From assembly GCA_910574255.1 (NCBI GenBank), contig CAJTAK010000004.1, positions 214,077 through 278,076 of the forward strand: a stretch of 64,000 nucleotides of DNA. The letters are read 5' to 3'. The position numbers were made by a program, and so were the translations under genes. This stretch comes from Clostridia bacterium. Its GTDB lineage: Bacteria; Bacillota; Clostridia; Lachnospirales; Lachnospiraceae. Positions 1-8,562 of this stretch are shown piece by piece; the stretch's first letter is position 1, and every line of letters begins with the position of its first letter. The notes beneath the pieces were generated by a model. The model had not been told where the DNA came from. It was given only the letters and a program-made list of their open reading frames with translations, and did no database searches.

Positions 1-732
1 CTGAGGGCTTCCGTATCTGGAGGTAGGTGCATAATAGCCCGTTACCTGATACCCCCAGGAACCGTCAAAGGGATGTTCCGCAATCCCCATCAGCTCCACA
101 TGAGTATACCCCATCTCCTTCACATAGTCTGTCAGACTGTGGGCCAGCTCCCGGTAGCTGTAAAATCCGTCCTCATCCGGTCCATGAGGATGCTTTTTCC
201 AGGAACCAGGATGTACCTCATAGATAGACATAGGAGATTCCTTTGGATTCCTCTCCTTCCGCTTCTCCATCCAGACACTGTCGCCCCATCGAAAACCGCT
301 GATATCCGCAACCTTAGAGGCCGTTCCCGGGCGCTGCTCCGCTTCAAATGCATAGGGGTCAGCCTTGTAGAGCAGTCTGTGATCCGGTGTCTCAATCAGA
401 TATTTATAAAGACTTCCCATCTCCACATCCGGAACAAACAGTTCATAGATCCCAAGGGGCTCCAGGCGTTTCATCTCATGGCTTTCCTGGTTCCATCCGT
501 TAAACTCCCCAATGACATGCACGCAATGGGCATGGGGCGCCCAGACAGCAAAATGTACGCCTTTCTTTCCCTTATGCTTTGCAGGGTGGGCACCCAGCTT
601 CCAAAAAATATCGTAGTGATTCCCCTGGCCAAACAGATATTGATCCATATCTGTCACAAAGCAGGACGGAACCGCCGGCTGCCGTTTCCCTTTCGGCTGT
701 ACTTTCCTTTTCTGTTTCTTCGTTTCTCCCAT
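1..732 (-). CDS. glgB: 1,4-alpha-glucan branching enzyme, N-terminal part (cut by window edge)
   Basis: Branching enzyme transfers alpha-1,4-glucan segments to make alpha-1,6 branches in cytoplasmic glycogen. The open frame runs unbroken for 244 codons from an ATG at 732 to the first base of the window, so about the first third of a normal ~640-residue enzyme is present and the catalytic barrel is missing. Seen: an N-terminal CBM48-like stretch (HFAVWAPHA, VIGEFNGWN, YKYLIE), the MSIYEVHPGSW segment, and at the very end SWGYQVTGYYAPTSRYGSP, a hallmark of GlgB. A ribosome binding site AGGAGTG lies 6 bases before the ATG. It follows the GH13 gene by 5 bases and is clearly in the same operon. 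No other glycogen gene is visible; they may lie to the left of the window. Confidence 0.93.
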   Translation of the reverse strand, partial: MGETKKQKRKVQPKGKRQPAVPSCFVTDMDQYLFGQGNHYDIFWKLGAHPAKHKGKKGVHFAVWAPHAHCVHVIGEFNGWNQESHEMKRLEPLGIYELFVPDVEMGSLYKYLIETPDHRLLYKADPYAFEAEQRPGTASKVADISGFRWGDSVWMEKRKERNPKESPMSIYEVHPGSWKKHPHGPDEDGFYSYRELAHSLTDYVKEMGYTHVELMGIAEHPFDGSWGYQVTGYYAPTSRYGSPQ

Positions 733-737
733 AATAC

Positions 738-2096
738 TCACTCCTGTATGATTTTAAATACCGCACTTCCGCCTGCGGGTATTTCCAAGTGAATTTTTCC
801 GTTCTCAATCGGAAAAGCCTTGTCTGTGAGAACCTCAAGGGCCTTGCTTCCGGCCACCGGACAGGGAATATCCATCCGAACCGGATTCTCATCGTTATTC
901 ACCGCTGTCACTACCGCATCCTCGCCTAAGATCCGTCCAAACGCATACTGGCGGTTGGTAAGAGACAGCTCCCGGTACTCGCCGTCTACCAATGCCGGCG
1001 CTTCCCTGCGAAGCTTTGCCAGCTTTATAAGGAGCTCCCTAAGCTCCGGATGGGGCGGTTCCTTTTCCATTTTCTCCAGGTCGAGACAGGGCCGCAGAAA
1101 ATCGTCATTAGGTCCTTCCTTTTTCCCTTCCACGCCCCATTCACCGCCATAATAGATAGACGGAATGCCGGGAAGCGTATAGAGAAGCGTATATACCGGC
1201 ACCAGATGCTCCTTGTTGTTCAGCTTATTCACCAATCGATCCACATCATGGTTTTCCACAAAGGAATACAATCTGCGTCCCCGATAGATTCCTCCGTTTG
1301 CATCAAACTGTCTTCGAATAGTGTGAGCAATCTCAAAATAATTATGATCATTATGTCCGGAATAAAGACCCTTATGAAGCTCATAGTTGGTAACGGAGTG
1401 AAGCATATCCTCTCCCGTCCAACGGGCATAGTCTCCGTGAATCACCTCGCCCATAAGCCAGAAGTCTTCTTTTTTTGCCTCTGCCGTCTTGCGCAGATCC
1501 CGCATAAAATTGAATTCCAGACAGTCCGCACAGTCCAAACGAATGCCGTCAATGTCAAAGGTATCTATCCAGAAACGCACCACGTCAAAGAGATACTGAC
1601 GCACTCCCTCATCATAAAGATTCAGATTGGCCAGTTCAAAACAGTTTCTCCATGCTTTGTAATAGAATCCATCATTGTAATGGGTATTCCCCTCAAAGCT
1701 TACATCCTGATACCACCAGCGATACTGAGACTGCTCCCGCTTTTCTTTCAAATCCAGGAAGGCAAAGAACTCGCGGCCCGTATGGTTAAACACGCCGTCC
1801 ACTACCACCCGGATTCCGTTCTCATGACAGAGATCTACGAAATGTCGAAAGTCATCATTATCTCCAAGCCGACGGTCTACCAGTTTGTAATCCCTGGTAT
1901 CATAGCCATGACTGGTGGATTCAAACAGAGGACCGATATAGACAGCGGTAACTCCATATTCTTTCATATGTGCCACCCACGGGTCCAGGCTTCTAAGACG
2001 GTGAACCACCTCTTCTTCCGTATTATATTTGGATGCTCCCGTCAGCCCCAAAGGATATATATGATAAAAAACTGCTTCCTCGTACCATTTCGCCAT
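738..2096 (-). CDS. GH13 alpha-amylase family glycosidase
   Basis: A 452-residue cytoplasmic glycoside hydrolase family 13 enzyme, probably a maltodextrin or glucan hydrolase. The four conserved GH13 regions are all present: DGVFNH (100-105), GIRLD with the predicted nucleophile D188, GEVIHG with the predicted acid/base E217, and FVENHD with the transition-state stabiliser D284. A C-terminal all-beta domain follows. There is no signal peptide, so it acts on internal glucan or imported oligosaccharide. It is the first structural gene after a TetR regulator and is joined to glgB, which fits glycogen or maltodextrin metabolism. The family contains alpha-amylases, neopullulanases and cyclomaltodextrinases; the exact specificity cannot be read from sequence. 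Confidence 0.9.
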   Translation of the reverse strand: MAKWYEEAVFYHIYPLGLTGASKYNTEEEVVHRLRSLDPWVAHMKEYGVTAVYIGPLFESTSHGYDTRDYKLVDRRLGDNDDFRHFVDLCHENGIRVVVDGVFNHTGREFFAFLDLKEKREQSQYRWWYQDVSFEGNTHYNDGFYYKAWRNCFELANLNLYDEGVRQYLFDVVRFWIDTFDIDGIRLDCADCLEFNFMRDLRKTAEAKKEDFWLMGEVIHGDYARWTGEDMLHSVTNYELHKGLYSGHNDHNYFEIAHTIRRQFDANGGIYRGRRLYSFVENHDVDRLVNKLNNKEHLVPVYTLLYTLPGIPSIYYGGEWGVEGKKEGPNDDFLRPCLDLEKMEKEPPHPELRELLIKLAKLRREAPALVDGEYRELSLTNRQYAFGRILGEDAVVTAVNNDENPVRMDIPCPVAGSKALEVLTDKAFPIENGKIHLEIPAGGSAVFKIIQE

Positions 2097-2197
2097 GATG
2101 TCGTCCTCCTATTTCCAAACTAATTCCATACTCCCTGCCGGAACACAGATTCCCCGGGATATGCTTATACTTACCCATGCCGGTTTCTCTGCAATTG

Positions 2198-2776
2198 TTA
2201 AGAATAAATCCCATGCATAAACTGATGCACCAAGGAGTTAATCTCATCCTGAGAAACCGCCATTCTAAGACCGTCATTTACCTCCAGCCTCATTTTTGTG
2301 TCAAAAAGAATCAGCCCGATAAAGCCAAGAGAAAACTGCCTCTGCCGTCCATGCATATTCCCAAGCAGGCCCGCAGCCGATGCAAAAATCTGTTCAACCT
2401 CCTGCTGAAGGCGAAGAACCAGGGGCCTGACCGCCTGATATGCCTCATTCTCCCTGGCCGAATGATAAAGGGCTAAAAACAAGGTATAAAACTTCGGTTC
2501 CTGCTCCGCAAAGGATACCAGCTCTCCGGCTGCCATACACAAGGTATTTTTCAAATCTCCCCTATAAGCACAGGCTTTATGCAGCCTTTCCATAAAGGCT
2601 GCTCCTCTGCTTTCCAGCAGCTCTTCCAGCAAACCATATTTACTTTTAAAGTAATAATAGAGTGTCGGCTTGGTGACACCGGAACGCTCTGCAATCTCCT
2701 GAACGCCCACTGCATCATACCCTCTTGCGTAAAAAAGGTCCAGCGCCGTCTCCAGAATCATCTCCCGGTTGTCCAT
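2198..2776 (-). CDS. TetR/AcrR family transcriptional regulator
   Basis: A 192-residue repressor-type protein. The N-terminal helix-turn-helix is typical (ILETALDLFYARGYDAVGV, then SGVTKPTLYYYFKSK at about residues 32-46); the C-terminal ligand domain is not assignable. It lies 101 bases upstream of the GH13 gene in the same direction. Its own promoter contains a perfect palindrome (2800-2815), so autoregulation is likely, and the GH13-glgB pair could be co-controlled by read-through. The inducer is unknown. Confidence 0.88.
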   Translation of the reverse strand: MDNREMILETALDLFYARGYDAVGVQEIAERSGVTKPTLYYYFKSKYGLLEELLESRGAAFMERLHKACAYRGDLKNTLCMAAGELVSFAEQEPKFYTLFLALYHSARENEAYQAVRPLVLRLQQEVEQIFASAAGLLGNMHGRQRQFSLGFIGLILFDTKMRLEVNDGLRMAVSQDEINSLVHQFMHGIYS

Positions 2777-2795
2777 CCGTTATCCCTCCACACTC

Positions 2796-2824
2796 ATTCT
2801 ATACCGTTCGGTATATTGTGTCAA
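2796..2824 (-). promoter_or_regulatory. Promoter of the TetR gene with operator palindrome in the spacer
   Basis: On the minus strand TTGACA (2819-2824) and TAGAAT (2796-2801) are separated by 17 bases. The spacer is almost entirely occupied by the 16-base perfect palindrome TATACCGttCGGTATA (2800-2815), which has the size and form of a TetR-family operator. A regulator bound here would block RNA polymerase, so negative autoregulation is inferred. Confidence 0.8.
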
Positions 2825-2878
2825 GATCGGTTTTTGCCATCTTTCTTTTCTCTCTGTTACCAGTCCCTTGTTTTCAAC

Positions 2879-2907
2879 TTGACATTACTTTTTCCGGCTT
2901 CTATAAT
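2879..2907 (+). promoter_or_regulatory. Consensus sigma-A promoter facing the phosphofructokinase gene
   Basis: TTGACA at 2879-2884, a 17-base spacer and TATAAT at 2902-2907: both hexamers are perfect. Transcription would start about six to eight bases into the inverted-repeat element that begins at 2908, so the element becomes the 5' leader of the downstream kinase mRNA. Confidence 0.8.
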
Positions 2908-3074
2908 CTAGTACAACGAATATTAAGTTATTGGCAGTTTGACTTGCCTATTTTCCTGATAGCACTACTCCCCAAGCCTCGCCGTAGCCACCGCTGCGAC
3001 TGCGTTTGTGAAGCAGCACTCTCAGAAAAATATTCTGCGTCAAACTATCCAAAACTTAATTTTCGTTGTACTAG
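2908..3074. mobile_element. MITE-like non-coding inverted-repeat element, 167 bp
   Basis: The two ends are inverted copies: CTAGTACAACGAA then TTAAGTT and AGTTTGAC, read inward from 2908 and on the opposite strand from 3074. Weaker pairing continues for another 20-30 bases (ATTTT.CTGA.AG in both arms). There is no open frame long enough for a transposase, so it would need to be moved in trans. The outer ends sit on TA dinucleotides, which would fit an IS630/mariner-type target, but clear target duplications are not certain: the flanks read TATAAT and TATAAC. The RNA of either strand would fold into a long hairpin. No second copy was noticed in the window. Confidence 0.75.
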
Positions 3075-3143
3075 TATAACTTACATAAATGAAAATATCG
3101 GGCACCGTCAAAAAATCCAGCCCCAAAATCGGAGGTTTTACAG

Positions 3144-4076
3144 ATGATTTTAACTCTTACCCTGAATCCCTGCATTGACAAAACCATTTATCTTGATCAA
3201 TTGGAAGTCGGTTCCTATAACCGGGTAAAAAGCACACGGGAAGATCTGGCCGGAAAGGGCCTTAATGTGAGTATTGTCCTGAATAATCTGAATGAAGACA
3301 CTCTCTGCAAAGGCTTCAATTTTAAAAGCAACGGACATTTGCTGGATAAACTTCTTAATATTCACCATGTAAAATATGACTTTCTCTCTTTGGAGGGAGC
3401 CATCCGCACAAATATAAAGCTTTTTGACCAGTCCTGTCAGGTAATGACAGAGGTTAACGAGGCAGGCCCTTTTGTTCCCATGTCTACCGTAGAGCAGCTT
3501 CTTAAGGATATGGAAAATGCGCTGGAGCATACGGACATTCTGGTCATGAGCGGCAGCATTCCTCCCGGAGTCCCCACAGATATCTATCAGCGCCTCATCC
3601 GAATGGCCAATGAAAAACAGGTAAAAACCGTGCTGGACGCCGCAGGCGAGCCGCTCTTTCTTGGGCTTTTGGAAAAACCTTATCTCATTAAGCCCAACAC
3701 TCTGGAATTCAATCAGGCATTCCGAAAGGAGATAGAATGCGGTATGGACACTTTGGAAATTGCACGTCAGGTTGTAGACAGCGGCATTCCCTATTTATGC
3801 CTATCCATGGGAGAGGAAGGCGCTATGCTTATTGACAAAGAGCATGTCTATCGAGCCAGGCCGCTTCCCCTTGAACCTAAAGGTCTCACCGGGGCAGGTG
3901 ATTCCATGGTAGCCGGTATGTGTTATGCTATCCAAAAACACCTTGACAGTGCGGATATGCTGCGCTATGCCATGGCTTCCGCCGGCGGTTCCATACGGCA
4001 GGAAGGTACCCTGCTTTCCAGGCAGGAAGATATTGACGAGCTTCTTCCTTTGGTGGAGATTGAGACGCTTTCATAG
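3144..4076 (+). CDS. 1-phosphofructokinase family hexose kinase (PfkB fold)
   Basis: A 310-residue PfkB-family kinase of the FruK/LacC group, which phosphorylates fructose 1-phosphate or tagatose 6-phosphate at the other end using ATP to give a bisphosphate for aldolase. Seen: the start MILTLTLNPCIDKT typical of this group, GKGLNVS near residue 38, SGSIPPGV near 136, KPNTLEF near 184, and the catalytic LTGAGDSMVAG near 248-258, where the Asp is the predicted base. RBS GGAGG lies 8 bases before the ATG. There is no PTS fructose gene beside it, so this copy is a stand-alone unit behind a strong promoter and the inverted-repeat leader. FruK and LacC cannot be separated on sequence alone. Confidence 0.85.
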   Translation: MILTLTLNPCIDKTIYLDQLEVGSYNRVKSTREDLAGKGLNVSIVLNNLNEDTLCKGFNFKSNGHLLDKLLNIHHVKYDFLSLEGAIRTNIKLFDQSCQVMTEVNEAGPFVPMSTVEQLLKDMENALEHTDILVMSGSIPPGVPTDIYQRLIRMANEKQVKTVLDAAGEPLFLGLLEKPYLIKPNTLEFNQAFRKEIECGMDTLEIARQVVDSGIPYLCLSMGEEGAMLIDKEHVYRARPLPLEPKGLTGAGDSMVAGMCYAIQKHLDSADMLRYAMASAGGSIRQEGTLLSRQEDIDELLPLVEIETLS

Positions 4077-4170
4077 CCTATTATGAAAACCTATATTTTT
4101 TATACCACTGCCGACTTTCATTTATGTCGGTACGCCAATGGAGCACATGTAGGTTTACTATGATATTGAG

Positions 4171-4220
4171 CAGGCATTTTATATTTCCCGAGCATTTCTG
4201 TGGGAATATAAAATACCTGC
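4171..4220. terminator. Hairpin between convergent genes
   Basis: CAGGcATTTTATATTtCCC pairs with GGGAATATAAAATaCCTG across a short loop. It lies between the stop of the plus-strand kinase and the stop of the minus-strand TPR protein, so a shared terminator for both is likely. The T-tract is poor on both sides. Confidence 0.55.
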
Positions 4221-4236
4221 CCTTATACTTTTGTCT

Positions 4237-6762
4237 CTATTCAAAATCCTTTTCCATTAAAATCAGATTTCCGAACTCATCCGTCCTGCCTTTGCGTCGT
4301 TTTCCAAACAGTCCCCGCTTGTCTCCCCGTTCCATGGCCTCATCAATCATTTCCTTTACTTCTGCCACGTTTACCAGATGATCGCTGGTCTGCCGATTAC
4401 CGATACGGTTGTAAAGCGCCAGGATTGCCATCTCGTCAAACACACACTCCTGCTCTCTTGCATAGGATTCTCCAAAAGCAACCAATTCCTTATTTGTAAA
4501 GGTAGGAATCTCTATGGTTCGTGTAAACTTGGCCGCCAAACTTTCACAGCGGATGAACAGATCGCGGATCTCATCCTTTTCATCCTCCAGAATTACCAGA
4601 AGGCCTCCTGTCTTCCGAGTCATAGCATGGGATAACTGAACTGCCGTCTGAGTCTTCATCCGTCCTGCCTTCTCGATCAGCAGAGCTCCCCCCTCCAGCT
4701 TACCAAATACAGCAGAGACATGTTTGCCGTTTAGGTTCTCCGCTTCTACCTTCACCATTTTAGCTGTTGTATTTTTACGCTGCTTCTGAAGTGCTTTTAC
4801 AATATCTGATGCCAGAGTTGTTTTCCCCGTTCCGCCTTCACCTGTAATTACCAAGTTACCTACAAGGGAATCTTCTCTGGGCTCCCCACGCATCCGATCC
4901 TCTTCCAGCAGCTCTGCAAGCTGCTGGTTCATACCCCGAACAGACGTAAAGTAGGCAAATAGCTTCTTCTGCTCCTCGGAAAGCTGTCCAGGCGGAATAG
5001 TTGCAATCTCTTCCTCTAATGCTTTCTCCAGCTCCTCCATCATTGGGGATGGGGATACTGTCTCTTCCTCCGGTTCTTCTTCCACCTCTTCATTCTCTGA
5101 TTCTTCTGCCTCTTCTGCTACTGGAAGTATCGGTTCTTCCTGTACAAATGGGCGGTCCAGACTCTCAGCCTCCAAAATATGGATGATATCGTCAAATCCA
5201 TCCGGAAGCTCAAGCTCCAATATGGTTGCAATATCATGTGTCTCGTCCAAGCGGCTCTTGGGATCGCTCACCGGAGCCTCCTGTTCTTTTTTCTCTGGCT
5301 CTTTCTCCTTTTGTACGCTTTCTTCTTTTTTCCTCTGGATAGGTTCCACATGAACCCGAACCGGGAGCTGTCCTTCAATCTCATCAATCAACCGCTGAAT
5401 CTCTGCCGGCAGTGTGGGAATCACTTCCGTGTTCAAATCTGGTAATTGACCGGTGGAACGCAGGTATTCTCTTTCTTTGCGCTTTGCTTCATCCCGTTTC
5501 GCCGCTTCTGCTATGGCCGCTTCCGTCTCCTTCTTTTTTTCTTCCCAGCCGTTCAAGATATCTTCTATGGTCATCTGCCCTGTGATCTGTCGTTCCAGCA
5601 CATTTTCTTCCATATCGAAGGTCAGCTGTCCGCTCTCATTTTGTCCCAGAAATCTTGGAAGTCGAAAGGTTTCCTTTTCCAGCTTCTGCTTCGGCTTCTC
5701 CACAGGCTCGTCCTGCAGAAGCTCCAAATTCATCTGCCGAGGCTTCTCTTGCTCTTGAACAGGTACTTCTTCTGGCTTCTGTATTTCTTCTTCCAATTGA
5801 AACTGAACGTTTTTCTGTTCTTCCTCTAACTTTTTTTTGGCAGCTGCCTGCCTTGCCTCCTTCTGTCTTCTTCTGGCAGCTTCCTGTCTTGCTTCTTCCT
5901 GCTGTCTTTGGGCAAGTTCTTCTTCATCTTCTTCCGGCTGTACTTCTGCTGTCTCAAGCTCTTCTGCCATCGATGGTTCATCTTCCTCTTTTGGGATCCA
6001 GGGGGCCGGAACCGGCTTCTTTTTTGTCTCTCTGGCCAATTCTTCCTTCAAAAAGTCCTGAAGGCCCTCAGCCAAAGCTGCCTGAAGATTGCTTGTGTTA
6101 AACTCATCCATGTTGATCTGTTTAACCTGGATCTCATCTACCTGATTCTCAGATACCATCTGGCGATACTTTTCCTCTTGGGAAGCAGTCAAGGGTTGAA
6201 TGCGCATCTTCAATTCCATGGCCTTCATCACATACTCGCCTTCGCTGAACCAGAGAATCAGATCATCACATTCCTCCACGCACTTAGAAATCATACCCTC
6301 CTTATAATACAAGGTTGCCAGCTCATACGCCCATTGCTCTTGATATTCCCGACTCTTATATTCCTCCAAAATAGCAATCTGATCTTCCACTGAAGATCCT
6401 CTTCCCTGGTAGATCTGATACTTTAACACATAGCGGCTCAAATCATGAGGCGCTATTTTAATAAACTCTTTGTACAATTCAATGGCTTCATCAAAATTCT
6501 TAAGCTTTACAGCCACTTCCACCATCCGATATACAATCATGCGGCCAATAGGGGCGCAGTCATATGCCATATTCAAGATCTCATTGCAGTCTTCATAGCG
6601 CTCCAGATTCTCATAAATCTCACTGACGCTTAAGAGCAGGCTTGTATTGCGGATCTTGCTCCAGTCTATAGAATCAGCAATCTTGGCAGCAGCCTTATAT
6701 TCCTTCTGCCCCAGCAGCTTCTCCATCTGTTCGGTTTTTATCTGAAATTCATATTTATCCAA
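4237..6762 (-). CDS. TPR protein with acidic linker and C-terminal AAA-like P-loop domain
   Basis: An 841-residue protein in three parts. Residues 1-200 are tetratricopeptide-like helices (AAAKIADSIDW, YENLERYEDCNEIL, FDEAIELYKEF). Residues about 200-600 are a low-complexity, Glu/Lys/Gln-rich linker with predicted coiled coil. The C-terminal ~210 residues resemble a CbbX/SpoVK-like AAA+ domain: Walker A GEGGTGKTT near 641-649, but the Walker B position reads GGALLIEKAG, lacking the usual Asp-Glu pair, so ATP hydrolysis may be impaired. I chose the TTG at 6762 because GAGGTGG lies 5 bases before it; the in-frame GTG at 6771 would have no such site. Family members of this architecture occur in Lachnospiraceae; the function is not known to me. 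Confidence 0.8.
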   Translation of the reverse strand: MDKYEFQIKTEQMEKLLGQKEYKAAAKIADSIDWSKIRNTSLLLSVSEIYENLERYEDCNEILNMAYDCAPIGRMIVYRMVEVAVKLKNFDEAIELYKEFIKIAPHDLSRYVLKYQIYQGRGSSVEDQIAILEEYKSREYQEQWAYELATLYYKEGMISKCVEECDDLILWFSEGEYVMKAMELKMRIQPLTASQEEKYRQMVSENQVDEIQVKQINMDEFNTSNLQAALAEGLQDFLKEELARETKKKPVPAPWIPKEEDEPSMAEELETAEVQPEEDEEELAQRQQEEARQEAARRRQKEARQAAAKKKLEEEQKNVQFQLEEEIQKPEEVPVQEQEKPRQMNLELLQDEPVEKPKQKLEKETFRLPRFLGQNESGQLTFDMEENVLERQITGQMTIEDILNGWEEKKKETEAAIAEAAKRDEAKRKEREYLRSTGQLPDLNTEVIPTLPAEIQRLIDEIEGQLPVRVHVEPIQRKKEESVQKEKEPEKKEQEAPVSDPKSRLDETHDIATILELELPDGFDDIIHILEAESLDRPFVQEEPILPVAEEAEESENEEVEEEPEEETVSPSPMMEELEKALEEEIATIPPGQLSEEQKKLFAYFTSVRGMNQQLAELLEEDRMRGEPREDSLVGNLVITGEGGTGKTTLASDIVKALQKQRKNTTAKMVKVEAENLNGKHVSAVFGKLEGGALLIEKAGRMKTQTAVQLSHAMTRKTGGLLVILEDEKDEIRDLFIRCESLAAKFTRTIEIPTFTNKELVAFGESYAREQECVFDEMAILALYNRIGNRQTSDHLVNVAEVKEMIDEAMERGDKRGLFGKRRKGRTDEFGNLILMEKDFE

Positions 6763-6846
6763 TGATTCCACCTCAATTTGTTCCCAAAAACGCCATATCT
6801 TGTTTTCTCTAAAAATGATTTGTCAAAATATGACGTAATTATTTTT

Positions 6847-6876
6847 AGTGTATCACAGGGTATATTACCTTGTCAA
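6847..6876 (-). promoter_or_regulatory. Putative promoter of the TPR/P-loop gene
   Basis: TTGACA (6871-6876 on the minus strand), an 18-base spacer and TACACT (6847-6852), about 85 bases before the TTG start. A second TTGACA lies closer but has no clear -10 partner. Confidence 0.55.
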
Positions 6877-6903
6877 AATCTTTTCTATTAAGAAAGTTTA
6901 AGA

Positions 6904-6942
6904 AAAATGGCTGGAAGCAGTTATCACTGCTTTCAACCATTT
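6904..6942 (-). terminator. Rho-independent terminator at the end of the sugar operon
   Basis: On the minus strand AAATGGTTGaAAGCAGT, a 4-base loop and ACTGCTTcCAgCCATTT followed by TTTC, directly after the stop codon of the last gene. This marks the 3' end of the sugar catabolic operon. Confidence 0.8.
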
Positions 6943-6948
6943 AATAAC

Positions 6949-7587
6949 TCAGGCATTCGTCTCATATTCGACAATTTTCCGGTAAATATCCTCATAATCC
7001 ACGTTCCCAAAATCGGTAACGTCAATGGCAATATCCAATCCCAGCGCAACATTATAATTCTTATGAGAAATGCTGGCAACAAATTCGTCAAATTCCGGAG
7101 CTATTCTTGATATGGAATTTAATTGTTCCGGCGTATAAGTTTCCTTATGGTATCGTTCCAGAAGATGTCCCGGATGCCGATCATCCTGATGATCACGTTT
7201 TGCACCCCGTTCATAGACCGTCTTCATATCTGCATACAGATAAACAGTAACCGCAGAATATCCGGAAGCATTGATCAATTCCTCAAGCTTTGGCTTATGC
7301 CTTTGATAAAAGGGATATTCAATCAGAATCGTCTTGTTCTCCCACATCCGTTTCTGAATAGTCAGGTAAAACTCTTCCAGACACCACCAGTTCAGCCGAT
7401 CCTTCTGCTCATTATTGTCGAAGCCAAAGATATCCCAGTTTTTTTCCTTTATACCGTCATAACTGATCTTTATAATCTCATCATTATCAAGATATTGCAA
7501 AAAGCGCTCTGCAGTACCGCTTTTTCCGGTACCCGGACCCCCGGTGAAAATAATCAGCGTTCTTTTATTGGGTAATTCTCTCTTCAT
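6949..7587 (-). CDS. P-loop ATPase / small-molecule kinase-like protein
   Basis: A 212-residue protein with Walker A GGPGTGKSG at about 16-24, an acidic SYDGIKEKNWDIFGFDN segment, an ILIEYPF strand and a lid-like Arg-rich region (YERGAKRDHQDDRHPGH). This is the layout of small kinases of the zeta-toxin, gluconate kinase or AAA_33 type; no closer match is recognised. It is the last gene of the sugar operon, 9 bases after a PfkB kinase, which suggests a metabolite kinase or a regulatory ATPase of that pathway. A toxin role is unlikely because no small antitoxin gene adjoins it. Confidence 0.7.
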   Translation of the reverse strand: MKRELPNKRTLIIFTGGPGTGKSGTAERFLQYLDNDEIIKISYDGIKEKNWDIFGFDNNEQKDRLNWWCLEEFYLTIQKRMWENKTILIEYPFYQRHKPKLEELINASGYSAVTVYLYADMKTVYERGAKRDHQDDRHPGHLLERYHKETYTPEQLNSISRIAPEFDEFVASISHKNYNVALGLDIAIDVTDFGNVDYEDIYRKIVEYETNA

Positions 7588-7596
7588 GGTTCATCC

Positions 7597-8562
7597 TCAG
7601 AATTGGAATTTCCCTTCCCGCATTGCCTGTACATTCTCCGGACTGATTTTCCCTTCCATCGGTCCGAATGCAGCCACATTCAGCGCACCTGCCGCTGCTG
7701 CGATTTCTGCACACTCAGCCAGCTCCTTCCCCTCTAAAAGGGCACATAAAAATGCGCCTACGGAAGTGTCACCGGCACCTGTGGGATCCACTGCCTCCAC
7801 CTTGAACAAGCCCTGCTCAATCACCTGGCCGTCTCTTGTATATATCTTAGAGCCTTTGGAACCCTGCTTCAGCATAAGAATCTCCAGGTTCGGGTTCTCA
7901 AAGCATTTCTTTACGGCTTCCTCCACATCATCGATTCCGGTAAGAAGCTTAAGCTCATCAAGCCCCGGCGCAAACAGGCTCGTAATCTCCAGAATTGCAT
8001 GAATGATCTCATAAGACTCTTTGCTCTTCTCCGGATTGGTCAGATGCTCTACACGCACATTGGGATCGAAGCTTATCTTTGTTCCCTGTGCCTTCATTGC
8101 CTTTGCAGTCTTTACAATCTCCCAGCCATAGCTAAGCTTTGCCGTTAATGCACATCCCATAACATGAAAATATTTTGCTTCTTTCAAAGATGGCTCCGTA
8201 ACATCCGGCATCACGGCCTTCGTAGCAGGCGTCTCGTCCCAATGGAACAAATATCTTCTGTCACCATCATGATCGTATGCAACAAACGCACATGCAGTTG
8301 AACCATTGGGATCTATCAGCACCTTGGATACGTCAACACCGTCTTTCTTTAACCGGTTCACCATACATTCACCGAATCCATCCTTGCCCACACCGGAGAT
8401 AATGCCGCAGGAATGTCCCATCCTGGCCACTGTGGAAATCATAATAGCCGAAGAACCTGACGGATACGGGCCGCTGAACAATGCGGTCTCATTTAAAGGC
8501 TTGTCAACCTCAGTTCGCATAATCTCTACCAGAGTCTCACCCATGGTCCAAATCTCAGCCAA
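7597..8562 (-). CDS. PfkB family carbohydrate kinase
   Basis: A 321-residue ribokinase-fold sugar kinase. Signatures: IWTMGETLVEIMR at the N-terminus, GVGKDGFGE near 57, and the PfkB signature DPTGAGDTSVGAF near 259-271, with the Asp of GAGD as predicted catalytic base. The start is a TTG at 8562 whose bases overlap the TGA of the VOC gene by 8 bp, a sign of translational coupling. Homologues of this subgroup include 2-keto-3-deoxygluconate and 5-keto-2-deoxygluconate kinases; with a class II aldolase upstream it may make the bisphosphate or keto-deoxy-phosphate that the aldolase cleaves. Substrate not determined. Confidence 0.85.
   Translation of the reverse strand: MAEIWTMGETLVEIMRTEVDKPLNETALFSGPYPSGSSAIMISTVARMGHSCGIISGVGKDGFGECMVNRLKKDGVDVSKVLIDPNGSTACAFVAYDHDGDRRYLFHWDETPATKAVMPDVTEPSLKEAKYFHVMGCALTAKLSYGWEIVKTAKAMKAQGTKISFDPNVRVEHLTNPEKSKESYEIIHAILEITSLFAPGLDELKLLTGIDDVEEAVKKCFENPNLEILMLKQGSKGSKIYTRDGQVIEQGLFKVEAVDPTGAGDTSVGAFLCALLEGKELAECAEIAAAAGALNVAAFGPMEGKISPENVQAMREGKFQF

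Noticed and set aside
5446..5829. Long plus-strand frames opposite the TPR/P-loop gene.
   Set aside because: They are antisense images of Glu/Lys-rich codons and have no ribosome binding site or homology.
6949..7587. Zeta-type toxin of a toxin-antitoxin pair.
   Set aside because: The P-loop fits, but there is no small antitoxin gene and the gene is embedded at the end of a metabolic operon.
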